In this document: positions 18,816 through 27,285 of the stretch, piece by piece
Position numbering within the stretch: the first letter of the stretch is position 1
Layout of the letters: each line of letters begins with the position of its first letter
Source of the DNA: Micrococcales bacterium
GTDB lineage: Bacteria > Actinomycetota > Actinomycetes > Actinomycetales > Cellulomonadaceae
NCBI GenBank assembly: GCA_009779195.1
Contig: WRET01000004.1
Location: 1 to 64,000, forward strand
Direction of reading: 5' to 3'
Length of the DNA stretch: 64,000 bases
The notes under the pieces: generated by a model
What the model was told of the DNA's origin: nothing
Databases searched by the model: none
The model's input: only the letters and a program-made list of their open reading frames with translations
Made by a program: the position numbers and the translations under genes

Positions 18816-21800
18816 CTACGAGGTCGGGGCGTTGCGCCGGCTCTCGGCGTAGACAGCGAGCGTCAGCAGCAGCCCGCCGGTGGCCAGGAGGGTGATGAGC
18901 CAGGGGGTCGTCGACACCGATGCCGTGGCGAAGACGACAACCACGACGATGCCCATGTCGGCGATCCCCAACGCCAGCAGCGACTTCCACATCTTGCGGG
19001 CTCCGACGAGCATGATGCCCAAGGAGAGCAGGACCAGCATGATGGCGCGCCAGGTGGCCGGGTCCTCGAGCAAGGTGAGGGTCGACGGCCCCAGGAGGGC
19101 CACCACGACGGGAGCCAGCATCGCGTCGGGACCCACCACACCACGGCGCACGGCGACCCACCCGGCGACGAACATCGCCGCGCCGAAAGGTAACGCGTAC
19201 CACTCGACGGTGACGGCTCCGCCGGTCCACAGCTGCGCGAACGTCACATAGGCCGCCGACCACCAGAACCAGGTGGGCGGCGCCGTGGCACGTAGACGGG
19301 TCAGCGCCCCAGCCCCGCCGCCGACCAGACCTGCGCCGATGAGCCAGGTGACGGCCGCAGGGGGCAACCCGGGGTTGACGCTCGCCAGCTCCGCGGTAGC
19401 CAGCACGGTGCCGATGGCCACCACGGCCACCGCTGGGGCGTAGTGCCACCGTGCGCCGGCGGACGTGAACGCTGCGAGGGCAACGCCAGCCCACCCGACG
19501 AGCGCTGCCGAGAGCGCAGTCAAAGCGATGGCGGTCCCGAACCGTCCGGCGGGCGCCATGGTGGCGACCGCGTCGTAGAACCACGGGTCGCCGTTGGTCG
19601 GCCCCCTCGTCCCCAGTCCGTACCAGGTCAACGAGAAGGGGCCCAGGGCGCTGGCGGCGATACCAGCGGCGGCGTACGGCAGCAACGGCGCGCGGGAGGT
19701 TCCACGTACGGCCAGCGCGGTCAGGCCGAGGAACGCCGCTGCGCCCACGAGGACGCATGCGCGGGTCGCTGGGCTCTGCCCGACGAGTGTCAGCACGAGC
19801 GTGGGTGCCAGCGCGGCGAGCGTGGCGACACCGCCCAGCCGGACCATGCCAGAGCTGCGGGGCATGAACCAGAAGGCGATGGCTGCGGCGACGAGCGTCG
19901 GCGGGGTGGTGTACGCCTCGACCATGGTGACGCCCGCGATACCCAGGGCGCTCCACAGCACACCCGACCACGCCAGCCACGCCAGCCACCAGACCTGGCG
20001 CCGGCGTGGCCGGGTGGCCAGGTAGGAGGCTCCCGCCGCGACGGTCGCGCAGACCAGCAGCGACACCACACCTGGTGCTGAGCCGCGCACGAGGGCCAAG
20101 AGCTCGGCGATCACGACCGTCGCCAGCGCGGACAGCTCCAGGGCCCCGCGGATCTGGGACGCCAGGCGCGGGGCCATCTGGCCGGCTGCCAGCCGCGCCG
20201 TCCACGGTTCGGCCACCAGCGCGCCGACGACTGCGAGCACCGCCACGACCGGCAGGACGACAGGTGCCCCTGACCGGTCGGTCAGCTGTGGCACGACGTT
20301 GACGGTGACCGCCGCAGCCGTGGGTATCAGCCCCACCGTCGCCAGGATCCGCACCACCGTGGGCTGGGGGCGTCGTCGTGAGCTGAGCAGAGCGGCCTCG
20401 ACCACGCCGATGGCGGTGCACGCCACGGCCGCACCCCAGGTGCGCTCGGCGAACATGCTCGTCACAGCCAAGAACCACGGCAGCGCTCCGACGCCCAGCA
20501 AGGTGAAGTACACCGGGTGCCCCACACGGCGGTGCGTGCGGCCCAGGACCACCGCCACCGCGGCCGACACCACCGCCAGCGCCCCGATGGTCGACGGCCA
20601 GGTCGCCGTCCAGCCCCACGGGTACCACCACAACGCCAACCCGGCGACGACCAGGGCATAGGCGTACGCGCAGCCGACCACCACAGCCCGCACAGGTGGG
20701 GTGGCCAGCTGGGCCCAGGCGACGGTCACCGCCACGACCACCACCCCCACAACCAGGGTCGCCGGGTGCGACCACCAGCTGTACTGGGCAGCCAGGGCCG
20801 CCAGGCCCAGCCCGACCAGCCACATCCCAGGCCGCAGGGAGAAGCGGGTGAACCACGCACCTGCCTGGGTCCACGGGGTCGCCAAGACGGGCCCGACGTC
20901 TGCGTTCGTGGCCGTCTGCGTGTGTTGGGCCAGCGTCCGTGCACCGGCCCAGGCCACGGCTGCGGCGACCAGCCAGATGGTCAACGACACCCACATAGGC
21001 GTCCCAGGCAACAGCCCTGCGGCGGCCACACTGGCTCCCGCCGCGACAGGGGCCAGCGCGCCGGCGCAACGGCCCAGCGAGCCGACGGACCGTCGCCGCC
21101 ACGGGTCGTTGAGCTGGGCGAGCGGCACCGGCTGTTGGGTCGAGCGCAGACGGGCTGCGACGATCCTGGTCCCTGGCACGACTGGGCCTATGGCGAGCCA
21201 GTGGGCGAACGGGACCTCGGAGTCCGTGTTGGGGGTGGCGACGACCACGTCGATGTCGTCGGGGTCGACCGGAGCGCTGAGCCAGGCTGCGGGGGAACCC
21301 GGCGAGGGTCGACCGGCCGACGCCTCTGGCGGTGCTGCGGTGTACGCCCGGGGGAGCGTGGCGAACCAGGCCCATGCCACGGCGACCACCAGCCAGGCCA
21401 CGGGCAGCCAGGCATTGGTCCAGCCAGGGTTGACCAACGCCTTGGTCGGTGTCCCCAACGACCTGTGGGCGAAGGGGTCACCCAGGGCCCAAGCGAGGGC
21501 GACAGCCGTCGTCACCGACAAGACCGCAGTGATGGTGGCGGTGACGACCCAGCCTCCGGCGAGCAACGACGAGCAGCGGCCCGGACTGACGCGTAAGGCG
21601 AAAGACGTGACCGCCGCCCAGGCGAGCACCGCGGCGATCGTCCCCGTCGTGATGATCGTCAACGGCCCGGTGTGCGACACCGCGAACATCACCATCCACG
21701 CCACCGCGCCGACGAGGTACACCCCGGCGACCGCGGTCCACGCACCGTGCCGCAGCCGGCCCATGACCGCTGCGACCAGCCCGAGCCCGACCAGCACGCC

Positions 21801-23117
21801 GCCGCCAGCCAGGATGTCGCCTGTCGGGCTGATGACAGCCTCGCTCGCCGTACCCACGACGAGGCCCAGCACCGCACCCGACGCGAACAGGCCGATGACC
21901 GCTGCCTCGAGGTTGAGGACGACTGTCTCGACCGTGGTGCCAGGGCCGTTGGTGCTCCGGCGCTCCAGCGCGGCGCACCCGGCCGCCGTCGCGGCGGCAC
22001 CTGCCAGCACGATGGCCCAGACCAGTCCCAGGCTCGTGGCCCCCGTCACGACCGTCACGGCCAAGGGAGCGACGAGCAGACCAGCGCCCCACCAGACACG
22101 CAGGTGCAGAACCCGCCCTGCTGCGGCCAGGAGCGCCGCCCAGGCGAACGCAGCCGAGGCTGCCGCCAGTGCCTGCGCCGACCCGTGCGCCACCGAGCTG
22201 AGCACGTGCACGGCGATGAGGCCCAGGACCGCGGTCAGACCGCCCACCGCGTTGGCTGAGGCCACGAAACCCCGGCGGCGCACGACCAGGGTCGTTCCCG
22301 CGGCGAGGGCGGTGACCCCGACCAGGACGGTCCGGCGCACTCCGGCGTCGGCGACCAGCCCGGAATAGGCGAAGACCAGCGCCGCCACCGCCACGAGAGC
22401 AGCCCCGACAGCCCCGAAGATCGCCGGCAGGGCAGCCTCGGTGACCCGCGGCGGTGGCGGCTGGCGCGTCGGTCCAGCCCACATCTGTGCCACGGGGTCT
22501 GTGGGCACGCCGCCCCCCTGGGCCCGGGCCTGTTCCACGGGCATCGGGTAGGGCGGTGTCGTGGGCACTCTGCCGGGCTCGGCCTGGGCGTGTGCCACGG
22601 GCACCGGGTACGGCGGTGTCGTGGGCACTCTGCCGGGCTCGGCCCAGGCCTGTGCCATGGGCAGCGGGTACGGCGGTGTCTTGGGCGGACCGTCGGTAGC
22701 CGTCGGTACGGGTTCTCCAGGGGTCGGAACCTGGCTGGGGACAGGCTCTGCCGGCGTCGTCTCGACGCTCACGCCTGGGAGGGACTCACCAACAGCATCC
22801 TCGGGTCCGCCTTCTGGCGTGGTTTGCGCATCAGGGCTGGTGGTCGCGCCCACAACAGGTTCGGGTCCTGCGTCCCGACGAGACGGTGCCTGTGCTGCCC
22901 TGGGTGCGCCGTAGCGGACAGACCACAGCAGGGCTTGCCTGTCGCGTAGGACCGCAGCCGCTTCGGCGGACTTCTCGGCCAGCTCCCAGCCGCGAGCGCC
23001 TGACAGGTCGGTACCGCACACCGCGCACCGTGGACCCAGCAACGGCGTACCGCACCATGGGCACCGGTGGGTGTTGGTCAGCTCGGACAGCAGGTTCTCG
23101 ACCCTGTCGAACGTCAT
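18816..23117 (-). CDS. SCO7613 C-terminal-domain-like giant membrane protein
   Basis: This 1433-residue protein begins with a zinc-ribbon (Cys19, Cys22, Cys31, Cys34; CPWCG and CAVCG), then a helix (ELAEKSAEAAAVLRDRQALL). A Pro-rich linker of about 130 residues follows, holding a repeated TTPPYPVPVA unit. The rest, from about residue 225, is dozens of hydrophobic segments alternating with very short loops. This is the layout of the actinobacterial family named for Streptomyces SCO7613. No enzymatic motif is evident and the role is unknown. The ATG 23117 gives MTFDRVENLL. It converges on gltA across a hairpin. Its high Ala/Val/Leu/Trp content produces long spurious reading frames on the other strand. 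Confidence 0.85.
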   Translation of the reverse strand: MTFDRVENLLSELTNTHRCPWCGTPLLGPRCAVCGTDLSGARGWELAEKSAEAAAVLRDRQALLWSVRYGAPRAAQAPSRRDAGPEPVVGATTSPDAQTTPEGGPEDAVGESLPGVSVETTPAEPVPSQVPTPGEPVPTATDGPPKTPPYPLPMAQAWAEPGRVPTTPPYPVPVAHAQAEPGRVPTTPPYPMPVEQARAQGGGVPTDPVAQMWAGPTRQPPPPRVTEAALPAIFGAVGAALVAVAALVFAYSGLVADAGVRRTVLVGVTALAAGTTLVVRRRGFVASANAVGGLTAVLGLIAVHVLSSVAHGSAQALAAASAAFAWAALLAAAGRVLHLRVWWGAGLLVAPLAVTVVTGATSLGLVWAIVLAGAAATAAGCAALERRSTNGPGTTVETVVLNLEAAVIGLFASGAVLGLVVGTASEAVISPTGDILAGGGVLVGLGLVAAVMGRLRHGAWTAVAGVYLVGAVAWMVMFAVSHTGPLTIITTGTIAAVLAWAAVTSFALRVSPGRCSSLLAGGWVVTATITAVLSVTTAVALAWALGDPFAHRSLGTPTKALVNPGWTNAWLPVAWLVVAVAWAWFATLPRAYTAAPPEASAGRPSPGSPAAWLSAPVDPDDIDVVVATPNTDSEVPFAHWLAIGPVVPGTRIVAARLRSTQQPVPLAQLNDPWRRRSVGSLGRCAGALAPVAAGASVAAAGLLPGTPMWVSLTIWLVAAAVAWAGARTLAQHTQTATNADVGPVLATPWTQAGAWFTRFSLRPGMWLVGLGLAALAAQYSWWSHPATLVVGVVVVAVTVAWAQLATPPVRAVVVGCAYAYALVVAGLALWWYPWGWTATWPSTIGALAVVSAAVAVVLGRTHRRVGHPVYFTLLGVGALPWFLAVTSMFAERTWGAAVACTAIGVVEAALLSSRRRPQPTVVRILATVGLIPTAAAVTVNVVPQLTDRSGAPVVLPVVAVLAVVGALVAEPWTARLAAGQMAPRLASQIRGALELSALATVVIAELLALVRGSAPGVVSLLVCATVAAGASYLATRPRRRQVWWLAWLAWSGVLWSALGIAGVTMVEAYTTPPTLVAAAIAFWFMPRSSGMVRLGGVATLAALAPTLVLTLVGQSPATRACVLVGAAAFLGLTALAVRGTSRAPLLPYAAAGIAASALGPFSLTWYGLGTRGPTNGDPWFYDAVATMAPAGRFGTAIALTALSAALVGWAGVALAAFTSAGARWHYAPAVAVVAIGTVLATAELASVNPGLPPAAVTWLIGAGLVGGGAGALTRLRATAPPTWFWWSAAYVTFAQLWTGGAVTVEWYALPFGAAMFVAGWVAVRRGVVGPDAMLAPVVVALLGPSTLTLLEDPATWRAIMLVLLSLGIMLVGARKMWKSLLALGIADMGIVVVVVFATASVSTTPWLITLLATGGLLLTLAVYAESRRNAPTS
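22555..22674 (-). repeat. 60-bp tandem repeat in SCO7613-like gene
   Basis: Two adjacent 60-bp units (22555-22614 and 22615-22674) are about 90% identical, and a partial third unit lies on each side. They encode 20-residue copies containing TTPPYPVPVAHA in the Pro-rich linker between zinc ribbon and membrane domain. Confidence 0.85.
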
Positions 23118-23215
23118 GGCGTCCAGCCTGCCCGACGTGTGTGCCGTGGTGGCGGGTTTTCGCCGGGTGATACGAAAAGATGAGGGGAGATACAGGAAGG
23201 AAAGTGTGCGCGACC

Positions 23216-23247
23216 GGCCACAGTGAGATCAGGCCACAGTGAGATCA
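23216..23247. repeat. 16-bp tandem duplication at a stop codon
   Basis: GGCCACAGTGAGATCA occurs twice back to back (23216-23231 and 23232-23247). The inner copy ends with the TCA that forms the TGA stop of the minus-strand lysozyme-like gene, so the duplication repeats the 3' end of that gene. Confidence 0.85.
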
Positions 23248-24177
23248 GGCCAAGGTGATCAGGACCATGCCGTCGGCCGCGCGGTCGTCGGTCTGCGTCC
23301 ACTTGCCGTTGCGGGTCCAGCGCTGGTCGGCGACCTGCACTTCGACGACTTGCTCGGTGCTGGCCACCGCCACAGCCCACTGCCCCACCGCCCAGGCCAT
23401 CCGCTGGGGGTCGTCGCGCTCCAGGCTGGCGGCGTCGACGACGACGACCGTGCGGTCACCGTCGACGGTCTCGACCCTCAGCTCGCCGATGTCGCGCACG
23501 ATCCGGTCCGTCAGTGCTGTGACCGAGCCGGGGTGGTCGGCCGCGCGCAAGGTGCACGTCAGGGCTTTCGGTGAGTGCCCGGTCAGGGCCGAGGCCCAGA
23601 CCCGGGCGGCGGACTCGTGGTCGGCGTACGCGTCGGGGAACGCCGAGCGCTGCACCGCCTGGGCGGCCTGTGTGACCGGCACGTCCTGCCAGTCGGGGAC
23701 CTTGACCAGGTGGTCGTAGAACGTACCCGTCGCGTACACCGGGTCGGTGACCTGCTCTTCGGTGCCCCAGCCCTGGGACGGGCGCTGCTGGAACAGGCCC
23801 AGGGAGTCGGAGTGGCCGTAGTCGAGGTTGCGCAGCTTGGACTCTTGGATCGCGGTGGCCAGCCCGACGGTCGCTGCGTGGGCGGGAAGCCCTCGTCGTA
23901 CTGTCATGATGGCGATGAGCGCGGCGTTGTCGGACTGCTCAGGTGTCAGGCTCCACGACGAGCCGTCGACGTTGGCGGTGCACCGTGGCATGACAAGCAC
24001 AGGACTGGTGCCTCCGAGCAGGTACCCGACACCCACCACCACCCCCACGCCGAGACCCACGACCAACACGGCGCCAACCAGCCCCTTGGCGAGCGGGTTC
24101 CCCTTGCGGCGCGGTCGGCTCATACGTCGTTCTGCACAGTCGGCTCCTGCGGGGTCGTCCGGCTCGGGCGGGCTCAC
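23245..24177 (-). CDS. Lysozyme-like single-pass membrane protein
   Basis: This 310-residue protein has a basic N-terminus, one transmembrane helix (LVGAVLVVGLGVGVVVGVGY) and an extracytoplasmic domain. The segment LATAIQESKLRNLDYGHSDSLGLFQQRPSQGWG resembles the lysozyme-like/transglycosylase fold. The Glu of IQESKL could be the catalytic acid, and SLGLFQQRPSQGWG is highly conserved in actinobacterial homologues. Some databases label this family 'heavy metal transporter', which the sequence does not support. The start is uncertain: GTG 24177, or ATG 24123 (MSRPRRKGNP) 18 codons later. It would act on or sense peptidoglycan. The tandem duplication at its 3' end is notable. Confidence 0.7.
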   Translation of the reverse strand: MSPPEPDDPAGADCAERRMSRPRRKGNPLAKGLVGAVLVVGLGVGVVVGVGYLLGGTSPVLVMPRCTANVDGSSWSLTPEQSDNAALIAIMTVRRGLPAHAATVGLATAIQESKLRNLDYGHSDSLGLFQQRPSQGWGTEEQVTDPVYATGTFYDHLVKVPDWQDVPVTQAAQAVQRSAFPDAYADHESAARVWASALTGHSPKALTCTLRAADHPGSVTALTDRIVRDIGELRVETVDGDRTVVVVDAASLERDDPQRMAWAVGQWAVAVASTEQVVEVQVADQRWTRNGKWTQTDDRAADGMVLITLA

Positions 24178-24227
24178 CGTCGCGTCAGTACTGGTCGCAG
24201 GTGAGCAGCGAGGTCAGGGCGGATTTG

Positions 24228-24641
24228 TCAGTACTGGTAGGTACCGATTTCCCCATCACTGTAGCCGTTGCGGTACGCCCACCAGCTGACACCACACGCC
24301 GTGGCGGTCACCACCGCGGTGATGGTCCACGCCACGAGGCGGTGCTCGCGGTACCCGGCCAGCGGAAGGCCGTCCTTGTCGTGCCCGGCGCCGCACAGCA
24401 CCGCGACCAGGTCGACGAGAGCCCACACGCCCAGACCGCCGAAGGTCACCAGCTTGAGCAGCCCGGTGCCGAGCTTGCCCAGGTAGAACCGGTCGAGGCC
24501 CAGCGTCCCGACCAGCAGCGCCAGCAGCCAGGTCGTGACGAACGACCTGGTCGAGCTGGTGACCGGGTAGGGGCCGTACTGCGAGTACTGACCGTCGTTG
24601 TGGTGCGAGGCGTACGCGGGGGCGCACTGGGTGTAAGCCAT
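24228..24641 (-). CDS. TM2 domain-containing membrane protein
   Basis: This 137-residue protein has a short polar N-terminus, then a TM2 domain: two helices joined by a tight turn with the DRFYLG motif (LLALLVGTLGLDRFYLGKLG) and a second helix around LVTFGGLGVWALVDL. A third hydrophobic helix near 107-125 (LVAWTITAVVTATACGVSWW) follows. TM2 proteins are widespread small membrane proteins with no defined bacterial function. The ATG at 24641 follows GAGACCTTCC, only weakly SD-like. It is in line with the lysozyme-like gene 51 bp downstream, so the two may be co-transcribed. Confidence 0.85.
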   Translation of the reverse strand: MAYTQCAPAYASHHNDGQYSQYGPYPVTSSTRSFVTTWLLALLVGTLGLDRFYLGKLGTGLLKLVTFGGLGVWALVDLVAVLCGAGHDKDGLPLAGYREHRLVAWTITAVVTATACGVSWWAYRNGYSDGEIGTYQY

Positions 24642-24850
24642 CTGGAAGGTCTCTTCGGTTCGTGCGTCGGGTGGTGCGGGGGTTGGACGCCCCAGATGCC
24701 CGGTATGTTCCGGGCAGTGGCGACGAGTCTAACCCCACAGCTGTGGGCGATGTGCCCGTTTGGTCCTCTGTGTCCCCTCAGTGGCCGCCTGCGAGGGTCA
24801 ACGTGAGGAGACGGCACGGTAAAACCCGGGTACGCCTATACCCTGGCGAC

Positions 24851-25630
24851 GTGAGCAAACGCACATCGTCGCGCGAGTACCGGCGAGGACCGGTGCTGCT
24901 GCGCGGGCAGCAGATTCCCACGACCACCTCTGACCAGCGGCTGTTGGCGCCGTCGCAGGGGTCGTCGTGGCGCCACGACGACCCGTGGCGGGTGCTGCGT
25001 ATCCAGAGCGAGTTCGTCGAAGGGTTCGGCGCGCTCGCCGACATCGGGCCAGCGGTCTCCGTGTTCGGGTCCGCACGGACTGCGGTGGGGGCGCCCGACT
25101 ACGAGACGGCGCGGACGGTGGGAGCCGCACTGGTCGAGGCTGGGTACGCGGTCATCACCGGCGGCGGGTCCGGAGTGATGGAGGGTGCCAACCGCGGGGC
25201 CGCCGAGGCTGGGGGCCTGTCGGTCGGGTTGGGGATCGAGCTGCCTTTCGAGCAGGGCATCAACCAGTGGGTCAACCTGGGGGTCGACTTCCGGTACTTC
25301 TTCGCCCGCAAGACGATGTTCGTCAAGTACTCCGAGGGGTTCGTCGTGCTGCCCGGCGGGTTCGGCACGATGGACGAGCTGTTCGAGGCGGCGACCTTGG
25401 TCCAGACAGGCAAGGTCACCGGGTTCCCCATCGTGCTGCTCGGCACGTCGTACTGGGCAGGGCTGGTGGACTGGTTGCGCAGCACCGTCATCGCTGGCGG
25501 GCAGATCTGCGCTGCTGACCTGGACCTGCTGCACCTGTGCGACGACCCGGACGAGGCGGTCGAGATCGTCGTGCAGCAAGGAGAAGAGCTGCGCAACGGG
25601 TCCCGGCCGTCGGTGCACCAGGCATGGTGA
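24851..25630 (+). CDS. LOG family protein (TIGR00730, Rossmann fold)
   Basis: This 259-residue protein carries the two LOG signatures: GGGSGVMEGANRGA near residues 104-117 and PGGFGTMDE near 167-175, with the intervening Arg/Lys residues (FRYFFARKTMFVKYS). Characterised LOG enzymes hydrolyse nucleotide 5'-monophosphates at the N-glycosidic bond, in plants and some actinobacteria releasing cytokinins. Others were long misnamed lysine decarboxylases. The GTG at 24851 was chosen because a -10-like TATACC (24837-24842) lies 8 nt upstream, so the mRNA may be leaderless. Its last 7 bp overlap the next gene. Confidence 0.85.
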   Translation: MSKRTSSREYRRGPVLLRGQQIPTTTSDQRLLAPSQGSSWRHDDPWRVLRIQSEFVEGFGALADIGPAVSVFGSARTAVGAPDYETARTVGAALVEAGYAVITGGGSGVMEGANRGAAEAGGLSVGLGIELPFEQGINQWVNLGVDFRYFFARKTMFVKYSEGFVVLPGGFGTMDELFEAATLVQTGKVTGFPIVLLGTSYWAGLVDWLRSTVIAGGQICAADLDLLHLCDDPDEAVEIVVQQGEELRNGSRPSVHQAW

Positions 25631-27081
25631 CTGACACCCAGACGCCCACCGAGCAAGCCGTGCGCCGGGCCTGGGTGCGCGGCAGGCCGTGGGACCCGTT
25701 GTGCTGGCCGTGGTGGGTGCAGACGCTGGCGGTGTACGCAGCCAGCCGTCTGTGGTTGTTCGTGGTGTTCAGCCACTCCGCGGCGCACCAGCCTGCTGGG
25801 GTGTGGGCTCCGGCAGCACCGACGTACTTCGACTTCGTCAGTGTCCAGTTCGACGGGGACTGGTACCGCAAGATCGCCGAGTGCGACCCGCAGTGCGGGT
25901 TCGCCGGTCTGGGCTACCCCGACGACTTGCCTGTCGACGCCAAGGGGGACGTGCGCCAGAACGCCTGGGCCTTCTTCCCCGCGTTCCCTGCGCTGGTCCG
26001 CCAGGTGATGAACCTCACCGGGGGCAGCTGGGAGGTCACCGCACCGCTGGTCGCCACAGTCCTGGGCGCGCTGGCCATGCTGGTGATCCACCGGCTGGTG
26101 GTCGACGGAGCCCCGAAGGCGGTCGCCGCTTGGCCAGGGCTGCCGCTGGCCACCGTCGCGGTGGTGTGCGCGTTCCCCACCGCCGGGGTCCTGCAGACCG
26201 CGTACACCGAGTCGCTGGCCCTGCTGCTCATCGCTGTGTCGCTATGGGCGGTGGTGCGGAGGTGGTACCCGCTCGCCGCTGTGGCCGTCGTCGTGCTGGG
26301 GTTCACCCGTGCTGTCGCGCTGCCGATGGCGGTCGTGGTGCTCGCCCACGGCGCGGCCCGGTGGTGGGCGGTCCGTCGTGCCCGCCTGGAGCCAGAGCCC
26401 GACGGCACGGCGCCCGACGAAGGACCGCCCGACAGTGACGGCGCCTCGCCTGACGGTGGCGGTACGGACGCCAGCGGGGCGCCTGGCGACGAGGTGCCGC
26501 TGCGCGACAGGATCCAGATCGCCGGGTTGTTCGTCGTGGCGGTGGCCAGCGGGTTCTGCTGGCCGTGGCTGACCGGCTGGCACACAGGCACGCCTGACGC
26601 CTACCTGCGTACCCAGCAGGCCTGGCGGGTGACGGCCACCGACCCCTTCTCCGGGTGGCAGGTCTCGCAGTTCTGGGTAGGCCGGATGCTCACAGGGCTG
26701 GGTATCGACCACACCAGCTGGGACCCTGTCGCCCAGAGCCACATGCTGGAGGTCGCGACAGTCCTGGTGGTGTTTGCCGCGATCGTGCTCATCGTGGCGC
26801 TCTTGGTGCTCCCGGCGGGCAGGCGTGTGGGACCTGAGCTCGTGGCCTGGTCGACGGGGTACCTCGCCTACATCGCAGCCGTCATCGAGCCGGGGTCGTC
26901 GTTGGCACGGTTCCTGTTGCTCGCCTTCCCCATGGCTACCATCAGCATCGGGCTCGTCTCGCGCTCACCGTGGGCGCGGCGGACCTGGCTGGCTGTCTTG
27001 CTCGTGGTGATGCTCTGGCTGCAGACAGTCTGGGTCGACGCGATCTGGACCTACAGCACCGATATCAGCTGGCCTCCATAA
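25624..27081 (+). CDS. PIG-V-like mannosyltransferase family membrane protein
   Basis: This 485-residue polytopic protein has about ten helices. The first loop contains FDGDWYRKIAECDPQCG, matching the acidic pair and Tyr of GT-C/PIG-V enzymes, and NAWAFFPAFPALVRQV corresponds to the family's FFPxFP stretch. AYTESLALLL and LGFTRAVALP match the later conserved blocks. Such enzymes transfer mannose from polyprenyl-phosphate mannose to wall or membrane glycans. A charged insertion of about 50 residues (EPEPDGTAPDEGPPDSDG and following) interrupts the middle. ATG 25624 overlaps the upstream LOG stop by 7 nt, implying coupling. The acceptor is unknown. Confidence 0.8.
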   Translation: MVTDTQTPTEQAVRRAWVRGRPWDPLCWPWWVQTLAVYAASRLWLFVVFSHSAAHQPAGVWAPAAPTYFDFVSVQFDGDWYRKIAECDPQCGFAGLGYPDDLPVDAKGDVRQNAWAFFPAFPALVRQVMNLTGGSWEVTAPLVATVLGALAMLVIHRLVVDGAPKAVAAWPGLPLATVAVVCAFPTAGVLQTAYTESLALLLIAVSLWAVVRRWYPLAAVAVVVLGFTRAVALPMAVVVLAHGAARWWAVRRARLEPEPDGTAPDEGPPDSDGASPDGGGTDASGAPGDEVPLRDRIQIAGLFVVAVASGFCWPWLTGWHTGTPDAYLRTQQAWRVTATDPFSGWQVSQFWVGRMLTGLGIDHTSWDPVAQSHMLEVATVLVVFAAIVLIVALLVLPAGRRVGPELVAWSTGYLAYIAAVIEPGSSLARFLLLAFPMATISIGLVSRSPWARRTWLAVLLVVMLWLQTVWVDAIWTYSTDISWPP

Positions 27082-27145
27082 CGGTTCGACTGGTCGCCCG
27101 GTTCGACTGGCATCGTACATGCGTACGTACTAAGGTGGGGTTCGC

Positions 27146-27201
27146 GTCCGGCGCGGGACACCGCGGACCGCGCCGGACGACCAACCTAGCCCCTGGGCTA
27201 G
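27146..27201 (+). promoter_or_regulatory. Two hairpins in the intergenic region
   Basis: A perfect 11-bp GC-rich stem (27146-27156 with 27168-27178, loop 11 nt) is followed by a 7-bp stem CTAGCCC/GGGCTAG (27186-27192 and 27195-27201). They lie 65-120 bp after the mannosyltransferase stop. Termination of the upstream operon is the simplest role. Confidence 0.5.
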
Positions 27202-27222
27202 CCTCCGACCTGGTGTCAGGGC

Positions 27223-27249
27223 TACAGTCCCGTGCGATCGCGCCGATGG
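27223..27249 (+). promoter_or_regulatory. Candidate sigma-28 (FliA) promoter
   Basis: TACA (27223-27226), a 15-bp spacer, and GCCGATGG (27242-27249) resemble the FliA consensus TAAA/TCAA-N15-GCCGATAA. The -10 ends 36 bp before the ATG of the EAL-HDOD gene, the same distance as for flgN. Confidence 0.45.
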
Positions 27250-27285
27250 GAAGGCGACACGGATCGACGAGACGGGGGTTTCCCC

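Noticed and set aside
20517..22368. Several plus-strand open frames of 300-550 codons opposite the SCO7613-like gene
   Set aside because: High-GC coding bias leaves the antisense frames open. Their products are Arg/Pro/Ala-rich without recognisable motifs.
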